Assembly (NCBI RefSeq): GCF_012848175.1
Contig: NZ_CP051651.1
Coordinates: forward strand, 2,604,001-2,668,000
Origin: Xanthomonas campestris pv. badrii
GTDB lineage: Bacteria > Pseudomonadota > Gammaproteobacteria > Xanthomonadales > Xanthomonadaceae
Length of the DNA stretch: 64,000 nucleotides
Direction of reading: 5' to 3'
This document shows positions 55,760 to 64,000 of the stretch, in pieces. The position numbers were made by a program, and so were the translations under genes. The notes under the pieces are model-generated. The model saw only the letters and a list, made by a program, of their open reading frames with translations. It was not told the origin of the DNA and searched no databases. Numbering within the stretch: position 1 is the stretch's first letter; every line of letters starts with the position of its first letter.

Positions 55760-57006
55760 GCGTAGCGCTCCGCCCGGTAGGGATGCGGGTCCAGCGCAGG
55801 TGCGCGGCCCGTGATCAGGTCGGCCATCAATTGTCCACTTGCAGTGCTCATGCTGATTCCGAGCATGCCATGTCCGGCTGCGAGCCAGACGTGAGGACGG
55901 CCCGGTATTGCGCCCAGCACCGGCACATCGTCCCAGGTCATCGGCCGCCATCCATACCAACGCTCGATCAGCGCCGGCCCGCGGGGTGCATGCAGATACT
56001 CGGCCGCCGCGCGCTCCAGCGCTGCCAGGCGGGTGGGATTGAGCTGCGTGTCGTGACCGGAAAATTCCATCGTGCTGCCGATCCGCAAGCGGTCGCGCCA
56101 GGGCACCACGAACACCCAGCGATCCTTCAGCACCACCGGGCGACGCGGCATCAGGGCTGGCGCGCTGTAGGTGATGGAATAGCCCTTGCCGGCCTGCACC
56201 GGCAGACGCAGGCCGAGCTGTGCCGCCAGCAACGGCGACCATGGCCCGGTGGCGATCACCACCTCGCGTGCGTGCAGCGTGCCATGTGCGGTGCGCACGC
56301 AGACCGCCGAGGGCTCGGCGATCACCGCCTCCACGCGACAGTGCGCATCGAGTTGCGCACCTTGCGCGCGCAATACCCTGGCCAGTTCGGCGGTATAGCG
56401 CTCCGGGCGCAGATGCGCGTCGCCCGGAAAATGGATGGCACCGGCAATCCCCTCGCGGAACGCCGGATCCTGCCGCGTGTACTCTGCGCCTTCGATCACC
56501 TGCGCCTGGATTCCCCACTGCGCCAGCAGCGCGCATTGATCGCGGTACTTCGCAAAGCCGCGCGCATCGCCGAAGACATAATCCAGCCCGTCGGTGCGGA
56601 ACTCGCACTCCAATGCATAGCGCGCCACCCACTCGTCCAGGCGCTGGCGCGCATCGTGCAGCAGGGCCGCACGCGCCTGCGCACTGGACTGCCAGTCGCG
56701 TGCATTGCAGCGCCGCGCAAACCGCAGCAGCCAGTGCCACAGCGCCGGGTCCAGACGCGGCGGGATGTACAGCGGCGCATCCGGTGTCAGCATCCACTTC
56801 AGCGCCTGCGCGATCATGCCCGGTGCCGCCAACGGCGGCGCATGGCTGGGCGTGATGGTGCCGCAGTTGCCATGCGAGGTGGCAGCGCCCAGCGCTCCGG
56901 CATCGACGACACGCACCTGCCGGCCCGCCTCCAGCAACGCCAGCGCCGTGGCCAGCCCGATCGCGCCGGCGCCGATCACCACAACATCCTCGCGCCCGCC
57001 AGCCAC
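55756..57006 (-). CDS. D-amino acid dehydrogenase-like FAD oxidoreductase
   Basis: Encodes 416 residues of the DAO/DadA family. The FAD fold is VVVIGAGAIGLATALALLEAG with TSHGNCGTITPSHAPPLAAP just after. A C-terminal GHGMLGISMSTASGQLMADL closes the FAD site. DadA oxidises D-amino acids (for example D-alanine) and feeds electrons to the respiratory chain; the substrate here is inferred. It lies six bases after the DUF418 gene and overlaps gor, so the three are an operon. Confidence 0.85.
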   Translation of the reverse strand: MAGGREDVVVIGAGAIGLATALALLEAGRQVRVVDAGALGAATSHGNCGTITPSHAPPLAAPGMIAQALKWMLTPDAPLYIPPRLDPALWHWLLRFARRCNARDWQSSAQARAALLHDARQRLDEWVARYALECEFRTDGLDYVFGDARGFAKYRDQCALLAQWGIQAQVIEGAEYTRQDPAFREGIAGAIHFPGDAHLRPERYTAELARVLRAQGAQLDAHCRVEAVIAEPSAVCVRTAHGTLHAREVVIATGPWSPLLAAQLGLRLPVQAGKGYSITYSAPALMPRRPVVLKDRWVFVVPWRDRLRIGSTMEFSGHDTQLNPTRLAALERAAAEYLHAPRGPALIERWYGWRPMTWDDVPVLGAIPGRPHVWLAAGHGMLGISMSTASGQLMADLITGRAPALDPHPYRAERYA

Positions 57007-57012
57007 TGGGCG

Positions 57013-58257
57013 CTAGCGGCCGCGCGCGTTGCCGCGCCGCATCGGCGGCACCCGCAGATAGGTTGCGCTGCGCCACACCCATTCCACCGGACCGAAACGG
57101 AACCAACGCAACCACGCCTGGCTCGCCACTACCTGCAGGGCGAACAGCCCTAGCGCGAACGGCAGCTGCCACACGCGCGGCAGCCGTTCGAAATAGCCCA
57201 GCCCGTAGCCGTAGAAGATCCAGGTGCACAGCAGCGACTGCAGCAGATAGTTGCTCAGGGCCATACGCCCGGCAGGCGCAAGCCAGGCCAGGTGCGATGC
57301 AAACCGGATGACCCACGCGGCGTAGCCAAGACTCATCAACGGCCCGGCCACCAGCGCCAGCGCGAACGCTGCGCAGACACGCATGCCCAGATCCGTCGGG
57401 TCCATCCACGGCGCCAGCATGTAGCTCAGCAGCATCACGCCCAACCCGAGCGGCAAGGCGCCGTAGCGCAACGCGCGGAACAGACGTGGAAAACGCGCGG
57501 GCGCGGCGATCGCACCACTGCGCACGAACCAGCCGCCCAGCAGAAACATGCCGAGCATGGCCGGGCCGTTGATGCTGAGCCCGCTCAGCGCCTGGCGCAG
57601 GTCGTGCCAGCGCTGCGCGGTGGCCTGCAGATAACTGCCGCTACCGAAGGCGGCGCGTTGCGCCTGCACATTGGCCGCGCTCTGCTGCGCCACCTCCGCC
57701 ATGGCGGCCTTCCATTCCACCGCCGATGCCGGGTCGGCGTGCAACATCGCACTGACCAGACCGGACACCAATGCCAGCGCGGGCGCGCAGGCGTAGACCA
57801 GCGCGGCCAGCCACGGCAGTGCCACTGCCGGCGCGCTGCGCGTGCCCAACAGCACGACCGCCAGCAACGCATAGGTCACCAGGATGTCGCCGGACCACAG
57901 CAGCAGCGCATGCACAAGGCCAATCACCAGCAAGCCGACGGTGCGGCGCAGATACATCGCGTAGAAGCCACGCCCGGCCTGTTCGGCACGCTGCGCCATC
58001 AGCGCAAAGCCCATGCCGAACAATAGCGAGAACAAGGTGTAGAACTTGCCCTGCACGAAGATGTAGACCAGCGCGTCGGCCATGCGGTCGGCGCCATGCC
58101 AGTGCGGCTCCACGCCACCGATGGCCAGATCCAGCGGACCGACGAAGGCTTCGATGTTCATCAGCAGGATGCCGAGCAGCGCAAAGCCGCGCAGCACATC
58201 CAGCACGGCGATGCGCTCGTGCAAGGCAATGGGGAACAGCAGGTCGCGTGACGTCAT
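57013..58257 (-). CDS. DUF418 family membrane protein (YeiB-like)
   Basis: Encodes 414 residues with about ten transmembrane helices. ERIAVLDVLRGFALLGILLMNIEAF at the N-terminus (shown in part: LDVLRGFALLGILLMN) and GRMALSNYLLQSLLCTWIFYG near the C-terminus are the hallmarks of DUF418. Function is unknown; members are thought to be transporters or acyltransferase-like. First gene of the DUF418-dadA-gor operon. Confidence 0.88.
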   Translation of the reverse strand: MTSRDLLFPIALHERIAVLDVLRGFALLGILLMNIEAFVGPLDLAIGGVEPHWHGADRMADALVYIFVQGKFYTLFSLLFGMGFALMAQRAEQAGRGFYAMYLRRTVGLLVIGLVHALLLWSGDILVTYALLAVVLLGTRSAPAVALPWLAALVYACAPALALVSGLVSAMLHADPASAVEWKAAMAEVAQQSAANVQAQRAAFGSGSYLQATAQRWHDLRQALSGLSINGPAMLGMFLLGGWFVRSGAIAAPARFPRLFRALRYGALPLGLGVMLLSYMLAPWMDPTDLGMRVCAAFALALVAGPLMSLGYAAWVIRFASHLAWLAPAGRMALSNYLLQSLLCTWIFYGYGLGYFERLPRVWQLPFALGLFALQVVASQAWLRWFRFGPVEWVWRSATYLRVPPMRRGNARGR

Positions 58258-58624
58258 CGCAGCTCAGACATTCGGACACAGGTGGCGCCGCGCGCAATGC
58301 AAACGGCCCGCCAGTCGGCGGGCCGTCGGAACCATGGCTGCGACCGGCGACGCTCGACCAGGCATGACGCAACGGATGGCAGGCACCGGCCACGTCGGAA
58401 CGCCTGCGTGCAGCCGTGGTGCAGGCAACACCAGATCCGCCGCCGCCCCATGAGTGGCTGCGCAAGCGAACTGTTCGTGGTGTCTGAGGTTGCTGACAAA
58501 ACGTGGCGAGCGGTCTGCAAATGGGTGTGGGCGGCGCACAGGAACCGGCATGGACACGGCACTGCCGATTCCGCGCACCGGCCGCGTCCTCCTGGCGGCG
58601 GCGCAGCCGTCCTGATCGCCGCTG
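58258..58624. other. Intergenic region between slyD and the DUF418 gene
   Basis: 367 bases with no supported gene. A perfect hairpin lies at 58303-58326, near the DUF418 start; the rest is featureless. Confidence 0.6.
58303..58326 (-). terminator. Hairpin, possible weak terminator between slyD and DUF418
   Basis: Perfect ten-base stem ACGGCCCGCC / GGCGGGCCGT with a four-base loop. On the minus strand it is followed by only three T, so termination may be inefficient. Confidence 0.5.
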
Positions 58625-59104
58625 TTAGTGGTGATGCCCGCCGTCGCCGTGGACATGTCCATGGTCGCGCTCTTCCTGCGAGGCCTCACGCACGTCGATG
58701 ATCTCCACGTCGAAGTGCAGGTCCTTGCCGGCCATCGGGTGATTGAGGTCGACATCGACCACGCTCATGCCGACCTTCTGCACGGTGACCGCGCGCGGGC
58801 CGAAGTTGGTCTGCAGCACCACCTGCGTGCCCGGCACCAGCTTGGTGGCACCGAAGTGCTTCTTGGGCACGCGCTGGCTCAGGCCTTCGCGGTATTCGCC
58901 GTAGGCCTCGGTGGCCTTGACGTCGACGCCGAAGCTTTCGCCGGCTTCCTTGTCCATCATGGCCGCTTCCAGGCCGGGAATGATGTTGCCGTGGCCGATC
59001 AGGATCGCCAACGGATCGCGTTCCTTGGAGCTCTCGATCGGCTCCTGGCCGATCTCCGAAACGGTGTAGTGGAAGCGGACGACGCTGTCTTTTTCGATCT
59101 TCAT
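58625..59104 (-). CDS. slyD: FKBP-type peptidyl-prolyl isomerase SlyD
   Basis: Encodes a 159-residue cytoplasmic chaperone and prolyl isomerase. FKBP core VVRFHYTVSE, ILIGHGNIIPGLEAAM and the insert-in-flap domain (KKHFGATKLVPGTQV) are present. The C-terminus is histidine-rich (DHGHVHGDGGHHH), the nickel-binding tail typical of SlyD. In E. coli SlyD supplies nickel to hydrogenase; here general folding is the safe inference. Confidence 0.93.
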   Translation of the reverse strand: MKIEKDSVVRFHYTVSEIGQEPIESSKERDPLAILIGHGNIIPGLEAAMMDKEAGESFGVDVKATEAYGEYREGLSQRVPKKHFGATKLVPGTQVVLQTNFGPRAVTVQKVGMSVVDVDLNHPMAGKDLHFDVEIIDVREASQEERDHGHVHGDGGHHH

Positions 59105-59214
59105 GCGTAGCTCTGAATGAGGCTGCCCGGTGGCAGAGGGTGGAGGACGGCTTGTCGGCCGCCGGGTGCGCCGCCATCATGGCGACCTTCCGAACCGCCC
59201 ATTATCCCGGCTCC

Positions 59215-59757
59215 ATGCATATCACGCCAGTTTTCGCCGTCCGCGCGCATCGCGCGACGGCCTGTTTGCTGCTGGGCCTGCTCCTGCTGGGCGGCTGTTC
59301 GACCAAGCCCCCGGCGCGCCGCCCGTCCGCCCCGCCTCCGGCGGCGCGGGTGTGGCCGCAGGTGCCACCAGCCGACCCGGCTGCCGCCAACAATATCCTG
59401 ATGCGTGCGCTTGGCCTGGTTGGCACGCCCTACCGGTACGGCGGCAACACGCCGGACACCGGTTTCGACTGCAGCGGCCTGGTCACGTATGTCTATAAGG
59501 ACGTCCTGTCGCTGTCGCTGCCGCGTACCTCGCGCGAGCTGGCCGCCATCCAGGGCCCACGGATTTCACCCGAAAAGCTGGCGACAGGCGACCTGGTGTT
59601 TTTCAGCTCGGGTGGGAGTGTGACCCACGTCGGTATTTATGTGGGGGAAGGCCGCTTCGTGCATGCCCCGACCACCGGCGGCACAGTTCGCTTGGATTTC
59701 CTCGACGGGGCCTACTGGCGTGACCATTATTCAGGTTCGAAGCGGGTTTTGCACTGA
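59215..59757 (+). CDS. NlpC/P60 peptidoglycan endopeptidase lipoprotein
   Basis: Encodes 180 residues. The lipobox LLGGC puts the lipidated Cys at residue 28. A Pro-rich linker leads to the NlpC/P60 domain (about 60-178): TPYRYGGNTPDTGFDCSGLV with catalytic Cys86, His138 (VTHVGIYVG) and His150 (RFVHAP). It cleaves peptide stems in peptidoglycan (family knowledge). In-frame ATGs at 59140 and 59179 exist, but MHITPVFAVRAH gives the proper lipoprotein signal. Three bases after its stop lies the CRP-like site. Confidence 0.9.
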   Translation: MHITPVFAVRAHRATACLLLGLLLLGGCSTKPPARRPSAPPPAARVWPQVPPADPAAANNILMRALGLVGTPYRYGGNTPDTGFDCSGLVTYVYKDVLSLSLPRTSRELAAIQGPRISPEKLATGDLVFFSSGGSVTHVGIYVGEGRFVHAPTTGGTVRLDFLDGAYWRDHYSGSKRVLH

Positions 59758-59759
59758 AA

Positions 59760-59775
59760 TGTGATGCTCATCACA
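59760..59775 (+). promoter_or_regulatory. CRP/Clp-type operator upstream of the second NlpC/P60 gene
   Basis: TGTGATGCTCATCACA is the full consensus TGTGA-N6-TCACA palindrome recognised by CRP-family proteins. In Xanthomonas the homologue is Clp, which is inhibited by cyclic-di-GMP. The site is 91 bases before the GTG of the next gene in an AT-rich promoter-like stretch that also holds AAAGTTAACTTT (59789-59800). Activation of that gene is inferred. Confidence 0.75.
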
Positions 59776-59866
59776 AGTAATAAAACGGAAAGTTAACTTT
59801 TTTTGAACGTAACGAATCGTTCACCAGGGCATCATCCCGCATCGACAGCAGAATTGTGATTCCCGC

Positions 59867-60616
59867 GTGACGAACGACGAACAGATCAAGCCTGGCGCCG
59901 CCCCGCTTCCGCTCCGGAAACCGCTCCGCCTGCTTTGCGCTACCGCCCTCTGGATTGCCGCACTGCCCGCGCTGGCGCAAACCGCCGCTGGCGCCCCATC
60001 CGCTCCGCAGACGACCACGCCAGACAGCGCCGTCGCCGCCGAGAAAGCCGCTACCCGCAGCCGCGCCGACGCCGCTGCCACCGCTACCCTGGCCGCCCTG
60101 CTTCCGCACCTGGCTGCCAATGACGCCATTCCGCTGATGGACCGCTCGGCGATGTTCGCCGGCGACCTCAGCCGCCTGCTTGCCAACTACGACGTGTCGC
60201 AGAGCGCGGCCAATGCTGCGCAGAACGCCGTGGCCGACAGCCGCGTGCAGGTGATCCTGCAGCGCGCCATGGCGCTGCTGGGCACCCCGTACGTCTGGGG
60301 CGGCGAATCCACCGAAGGCTTCGACTGCAGCGGCCTGGTGGGTTACGTGTTCAAGACCGCGCTCGGCATCGACCTGCCGCGTGTTTCGCGCGACATCGCC
60401 CGCGACGAATCGGCCGAACTGATCAAGGACCCGAACGCACTGAAGGCTGGCGATCTGGTGTTCTTCGGCAGGCGCGGCCGCATCGATCATGTCGGCCTGG
60501 TGGTCGGCGACGGCAAGTTCCTGCATGCCCCCAGCCGCGGCAAGGACGTGCGCGTGGATTCGCTCGCCAGTGGCTACTGGAGCGAGAAGTTCATCCAGGC
60601 GCGCCGGGTGCTGTAA
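59867..60616 (+). CDS. NlpC/P60 peptidoglycan endopeptidase, secreted
   Basis: Encodes 249 residues. A signal peptide ends near residue 38 (PALAQTA). Residues 40-125 are Ala-rich with helices, and the NlpC/P60 domain follows (about 125-249) with catalytic Cys154 (GFDCSGLVG), His208 (IDHVGLVVG) and His220 (KFLHAPS). It is paralogous to the lipoprotein just upstream but has no lipobox. The start is a GTG. Clp-type site and AT-rich promoter upstream; a perfect terminator follows. Confidence 0.88.
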   Translation: MTNDEQIKPGAAPLPLRKPLRLLCATALWIAALPALAQTAAGAPSAPQTTTPDSAVAAEKAATRSRADAAATATLAALLPHLAANDAIPLMDRSAMFAGDLSRLLANYDVSQSAANAAQNAVADSRVQVILQRAMALLGTPYVWGGESTEGFDCSGLVGYVFKTALGIDLPRVSRDIARDESAELIKDPNALKAGDLVFFGRRGRIDHVGLVVGDGKFLHAPSRGKDVRVDSLASGYWSEKFIQARRVL

Positions 60617-60645
60617 CGTCCCCGGGTACCCTGCGTCGATGACAA

Positions 60646-60673
60646 AAGGCCGCGGCATTCCCGCGGCCTTTTT
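60646..60673 (+). terminator. Rho-independent terminator of the NlpC/P60 gene
   Basis: Ten-base stem AAGGCCGCGG / CCGCGGCCTT with loop CATTC, followed by TTT. It lies about 30 bases after the stop. Confidence 0.92.
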
Positions 60674-60844
60674 ATGCGTTGCGCAATGCAGGCGGGCCAC
60701 TGGTCATGTGACTGACATTTGGCGCCCCCTCCGACATCTGCTGGCGCCCCAGCTGCCAGCCCGGCAAGGCGAGCCGAGCACCACGCGATGTATCCCCACT
60801 GGCCCGCCGACGGCCGGAGGATTCCTGGCCGCGCAACCTGTCGA

Positions 60845-61375
60845 TCACCGCGAGGTGTCGGCCTTGTAATGGGCCATGGTGTCCTCGATACCCTTGCTCA
60901 GCTCCATCACCTTGAGCGCATACTCGGCCAGGCGCTGGTCTTCGGGCGTATCCGGCCGCCAGGAAGGCACTTCCACCGGTGTGACGCCGTCCGGATCCAT
61001 CGCCACGAACACGATGATGCAGTGGGTACACAGGCGCGAGTCGCCGCCCATCGGGCTGCGCGCACGCACATCGATGGCGAGATGCATGCTGCTGCGGCCG
61101 GTGTAGACCAGCTTGGCCGACACCGCGACCAGATCGCCGATGCGCACCGGTGCCACGAAGCGGATGCCGCCCACCGCAACGGTCACGCAGTAATGTCCGC
61201 TCCAGCCACTGGCCGCGGCAAAACCGACCTGGTCGATCCATTTCATCACCACCCCGCCATGCACCTTGCCGCCGAAGTTGACGTCGCTGGGCTCGGCCAG
61301 GAAACGAAATGTCAGATCACGCTGTTGGCCAATCACTGCACGCTCTCGCTGGGGGATGGGCGGGAAGTGTGCCAT
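60845..61375 (-). CDS. Acyl-CoA thioesterase (hot-dog fold, YciA/Acot type)
   Basis: Encodes 176 residues, one hot-dog domain. The signature is DVNFGGKVHGGVVMKWIDQVGFAAA, given in part: NFGGKVHGGVVMKWID, where the catalytic Asp and the VHGG loop lie. Known members hydrolyse acyl-CoA thioesters. Substrate length is not readable. Start MAHFPPIPQRER at 61375; earlier codons read into non-coding DNA. It is convergent with the NlpC/P60 gene, which ends before it with a strong terminator. Confidence 0.88.
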   Translation of the reverse strand: MAHFPPIPQRERAVIGQQRDLTFRFLAEPSDVNFGGKVHGGVVMKWIDQVGFAAASGWSGHYCVTVAVGGIRFVAPVRIGDLVAVSAKLVYTGRSSMHLAIDVRARSPMGGDSRLCTHCIIVFVAMDPDGVTPVEVPSWRPDTPEDQRLAEYALKVMELSKGIEDTMAHYKADTSR

Positions 61376-61599
61376 GCGCGCGCTGTCCGGCCCACGCGTC
61401 ACGCGCAATGCAATCGCAGTGGTCGAGGAACGGCTCACGGCGGACACCGCGGACTGCGGCTCGCGCAGCATCTTCCATGCAGGCATTCGGAGCGCCAGTG
61501 CGCTTCCGCCTTTGCCATTACAGGCGAGGATCTCTGCAGTGCCGGGCCATACACCACCGAGCGAGGCCCGGTCAGGGTGTGGCCGCCGCGATCAGCGAG

Positions 61600-62427
61600 C
61601 TACCGCCCCGGGTTGTCCTGCTTGCGAAGACACAGCCAGGGAAAGTGCGGCTGTCGCCGCCTGAGCACTCGCCCAAGTCGCGCGGCGGGCCGACGCGGAT
61701 CGAATAGCCAGCGCACCTGGAACGGGTCGAAGATGGCGTAGGTGTGCTGGTGATATTGCTCGGCCAACGCAGGCACGCCCAGCCCGGTGAAATAGCGCAG
61801 GCTGCGCGCGGCGCTGTCGGCGGCGCGTTGCCGGTCCGCGTAGAGAGGGCTGTCGAGAATATGCAGTTCGCCGTCATCGCGCAGTTGGGCCAGCAGGTGA
61901 CACACCAAGGCGGCCGGATCCTGGAAATACTGGATGCAGGCAGGCACCACGATGACATCGAACACATCGCGTGGCAGCGCCAGGGTGTGGATATCGGCGG
62001 CGACGAAACTGAGGCGTTGCTCGTGGCCGAATACGCGTGCGGCCTGGGCAAGTTCGGTGCGGTTGACGTCGATGCCGCAGACATCGCGTTGCAGCGCCTG
62101 TGCCAGCAGGTGCGACAGCCAGCCGTTGCCGCAGCCCAGTTCCAGAATGGCGCCCTCGCCCGCCCGCGTGTGCAGGTGTTGCACCAGCAACGCGCTGGAC
62201 AGCGCGCGCACCTGCCATTCGAGGCTGGCGCCCAACGCGCCGCCAGGATGCGGCAGGCTGCGGACCTGGGTATCGGTATACATCCGGCCTTCCTGCCGCC
62301 GCACCTGCAGGTAGCGGTCCTCGAACGGATCGGCGGCCAGGCTGCGCTGCACGAACACCCCGTCGACGGTCTCCAGTTCGGACAATTGCGCCAGGCGCTC
62401 GCGTAACACAGCAAATCCAACCGTCAT
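61600..62427 (-). CDS. Class I SAM-dependent methyltransferase
   Basis: Encodes 275 residues. The SAM motif I is ILELGCGNGWLSHLL (about residue 93), followed by the acidic CGIDVN and then FVAADIHTLALP and DVIVVPACIQYF. The first 90 residues are a separate helical region. No substrate family is recognised. It starts nine bases after the symporter stop on the same strand, so the pair is likely cotranscribed. Confidence 0.82.
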   Translation of the reverse strand: MTVGFAVLRERLAQLSELETVDGVFVQRSLAADPFEDRYLQVRRQEGRMYTDTQVRSLPHPGGALGASLEWQVRALSSALLVQHLHTRAGEGAILELGCGNGWLSHLLAQALQRDVCGIDVNRTELAQAARVFGHEQRLSFVAADIHTLALPRDVFDVIVVPACIQYFQDPAALVCHLLAQLRDDGELHILDSPLYADRQRAADSAARSLRYFTGLGVPALAEQYHQHTYAIFDPFQVRWLFDPRRPAARLGRVLRRRQPHFPWLCLRKQDNPGR

Positions 62428-62436
62428 CGGCCGCGC

Positions 62437-63777
62437 TCAGCGAAGCGGCTTGGCGCTGTCCGCCGGTGGATCTTCCAGCCCGACATTGGTGGACGCGGCG
62501 TCGTACACCGTCTTGTCCAGCAGGCCGGTTTCCTTGGCCACCAGCACCGGCACCAGCATCTGCCCGGTCACATTGGTCATGGTGCGCATCATGTCGAGCA
62601 CGCGATCGATGGCATACAGATAGCCAATCACTTCCAGCGGCAAATTGGCCGCGCTCAGCACCACCGTGGCCATGATCACCGCCGTGCCCGGCACGCCGGC
62701 GGTGCCGAAGCTGCCCAGCACCGAGGCGATCAGCACCACGAAATACTGGTTGGCGGTCAACGGTACGCCGGTGTACTGGGCGATGAACACCGCGCACAGC
62801 GCCGGGAAGATCGCACCGCAGCCATCCATCTTGATGCTGGCGCCCAGCGGCACCGCAAAGGCCGCGTAGTCTTTGCTCACGCCCAGGTTATGCGTGATCG
62901 AACGCATCGCCACCGGCATCGCGGCAAAGCTCGACGAACTGACGAACGCCACCTGCATGCCGGGTGCGGCGCCGCGGAAGAACTTCCACGGGTTCAGCCC
63001 ATGCACCAGCAACAGGCTGCTGTAGACCACCACGATGTGGATGGCGCAGGCCAGATACAGCGCCAGCACGAAACTGCCGAACGGCAGCAGTTTCTGGAAG
63101 CCGTAGCTGCCGACCAGGCCGGCGATCAGGCCGAAGGTGCCGAGCGGGGTCATCTCCAGCACGAAGCGCGTGACCTGGATCATGATCTCGCTCATCTGCG
63201 CGGTGAGCTTGCGTGCCTCGGCCACGCGCTCGCCGAGCTTGACCATCGCAAAGCCGAGCAAGGCGGCAAAGAAGATCACCGGCAGGATCGAGCCGCGCCC
63301 GGCCGCCAGCACGGTTTCACCGGCGGCGTTGGTCTTGGTGCCGATGCCGGTCAGCGCATAGAACGGATTGGACGGCACCACGTCCAGCAGCACCTTGATC
63401 GGGCTGGGCACATCGCGCGGTTTCCAGCCGGAGTCCACGCTCAGATTGAAGTGGCCGGCGCCCGGCTGCAGCAGCGTGCCCACCGCCAGCCCCACCCCAA
63501 CGGCCAAGGCCGCGGTGATCACGAACCACACGAAGGTACGCCCGCCCAGCGCAGCCACCGACTTCTGCCCATGCAACGAGGAGATCGCATTGATCACCGC
63601 GAAGAACACCAGCGGCACGGCGATCATCTTGATCAGGGTGACGTACAGATCGCCCAGCGGACCGAACCACACCTCGGCCGCCGGCCCCATGGCCCAGCCA
63701 GCCAGTGCGCCCAGGACGAAGCCGGCCACCACGCGCTGCCAGAACGGAATGCGCAACCAGGCCGCAACCAGTCTCAT
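62437..63777 (-). CDS. Dicarboxylate/amino acid:cation symporter (DAACS/DctA-like)
   Basis: Encodes a 446-residue inner membrane symporter with eight helices and two re-entrant hairpins. The diagnostic serine-rich hairpin AFVSSSSFAAMPV, FAVPLGASIKMDGCG and the GTAGVPGTAVIM motif are all present. Members import C4-dicarboxylates, glutamate or aspartate with Na+ or H+; which one is not clear from sequence. It heads a two-gene unit with the methyltransferase. Confidence 0.92.
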   Translation of the reverse strand: MRLVAAWLRIPFWQRVVAGFVLGALAGWAMGPAAEVWFGPLGDLYVTLIKMIAVPLVFFAVINAISSLHGQKSVAALGGRTFVWFVITAALAVGVGLAVGTLLQPGAGHFNLSVDSGWKPRDVPSPIKVLLDVVPSNPFYALTGIGTKTNAAGETVLAAGRGSILPVIFFAALLGFAMVKLGERVAEARKLTAQMSEIMIQVTRFVLEMTPLGTFGLIAGLVGSYGFQKLLPFGSFVLALYLACAIHIVVVYSSLLLVHGLNPWKFFRGAAPGMQVAFVSSSSFAAMPVAMRSITHNLGVSKDYAAFAVPLGASIKMDGCGAIFPALCAVFIAQYTGVPLTANQYFVVLIASVLGSFGTAGVPGTAVIMATVVLSAANLPLEVIGYLYAIDRVLDMMRTMTNVTGQMLVPVLVAKETGLLDKTVYDAASTNVGLEDPPADSAKPLR

Positions 63778-63924
63778 GTCGTCGAATCATCCGGGGGAGA
63801 GTGCATGCACCTTAGCGCAGGGGCGCGCAACCGGCGAGGCCACGACTGGAACAGCGGCGTGTCATCTGTGCGACGGGCGCCGGCCGGCATAATGGGCACT
63901 GATTCAGCCACGAGTTCGAACCCG

Positions 63925-64000
63925 ATGCGTTATCGCCTGCCTGCCCTCGCCGCCCTGACCACGCTGTGCGTGGCCGCCTGCGCCTCCACCTCCGGCACCA
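63925..64000 (+). CDS. Start of a lipoprotein gene (runs off the window)
   Basis: The first 25 codons read MRYRLPALAALTTLCVAAC, then ASTSGT. This is a lipoprotein signal with lipobox VAAC and Cys19. The rest lies outside the window, so no function can be assigned. It is divergent from the symporter gene. Confidence 0.75.
   Translation, partial: MRYRLPALAALTTLCVAACASTSGT

Noticed and set aside
54389..57409. A 1006-codon frame suggesting a gor fusion
   Set aside because: Only the last 456 codons read as glutathione reductase; the upstream part crosses dadA in the wrong register and is Arg/Ala-rich noise.
58329..58624. Coding sequence between slyD and DUF418
   Set aside because: Frames are short, without ribosome-binding site or recognisable protein features.

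Overview
The window is about 65% G+C and its gene content and gene order point to a gammaproteobacterium of the Xanthomonas group (Xanthomonadaceae). The evidence is the tpiA-secG-tRNA-Leu-nuoABCD order, the trpF/trpB/trpA arrangement with a divergent LysR regulator, FimV, an Oar-like TonB-dependent receptor, paired M13 peptidases, a Clp (CRP)-type operator, and scattered GTAGGAGCG-type and GATTCCC-type repeats. Species is not assigned.

Layout. 1-3559 (minus): start of the NADH dehydrogenase operon (nuoA, B, C, partial D), tRNA-Leu, secG, tpiA. 3672-5963 (plus): a short-chain dehydrogenase and an AT-richer, orphan polytopic membrane protein. 6020-10363 (minus): a tightly overlapping four-gene operon encoding a cupredoxin-like secreted protein, a membrane GGDEF/EAL protein, a DUF3034 exported protein and a lipoprotein truncated haemoglobin. 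This is the most interesting unit in the window. 10603-26481 (almost all minus): a 2-oxoglutarate/Fe oxygenase, glmM, accD, trpA, a small membrane protein, trpB, trpF, truA, a VOC protein, fimV, asd, a hydroxyacid dehydrogenase, aroC and prmB, with the LysR gene divergent from trpB. This is a long biosynthetic block for aromatic and aspartate-family amino acids, cell wall precursor and fatty acid synthesis.

26562-42347: mixed housekeeping genes. They are a SCO1 copper chaperone coupled to psd, mltD, a HerA-like ATPase with an orphan secreted protein behind it, nudK, a membrane/TPR protein, a long rhomboid protease, greB, rimO, a dienelactone hydrolase coupled to a HIT protein, two paralogous tiny membrane proteins, dcd and apbC/mrp. 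42603-46489: a broken TonB-dependent receptor remnant followed by an intact Oar-like receptor with palindromic sites upstream. 46605-52780: a carotenoid-desaturase-like oxidoreductase and two tandem M13 metallopeptidases. The second peptidase has lost two catalytic-site histidines. 52952-64000: a second rhomboid, an alkyltransferase-like DNA repair protein (PWHR motif), a DUF418-dadA-gor operon, slyD, two NlpC/P60 hydrolases with a perfect CRP/Clp-like palindrome before the second, a thioesterase, a methyltransferase with a dicarboxylate symporter, and the first codons of a lipoprotein.

Most neighbouring genes on the same strand overlap by ATGA or GTGA, so translational coupling is the rule. 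Perfect hairpins with T-tracts close several units (43058, 46547, 50538, 52803, 60646). Start codons were chosen from conserved protein N-termini and ribosome-binding sites, and several differ from the longest open frame.
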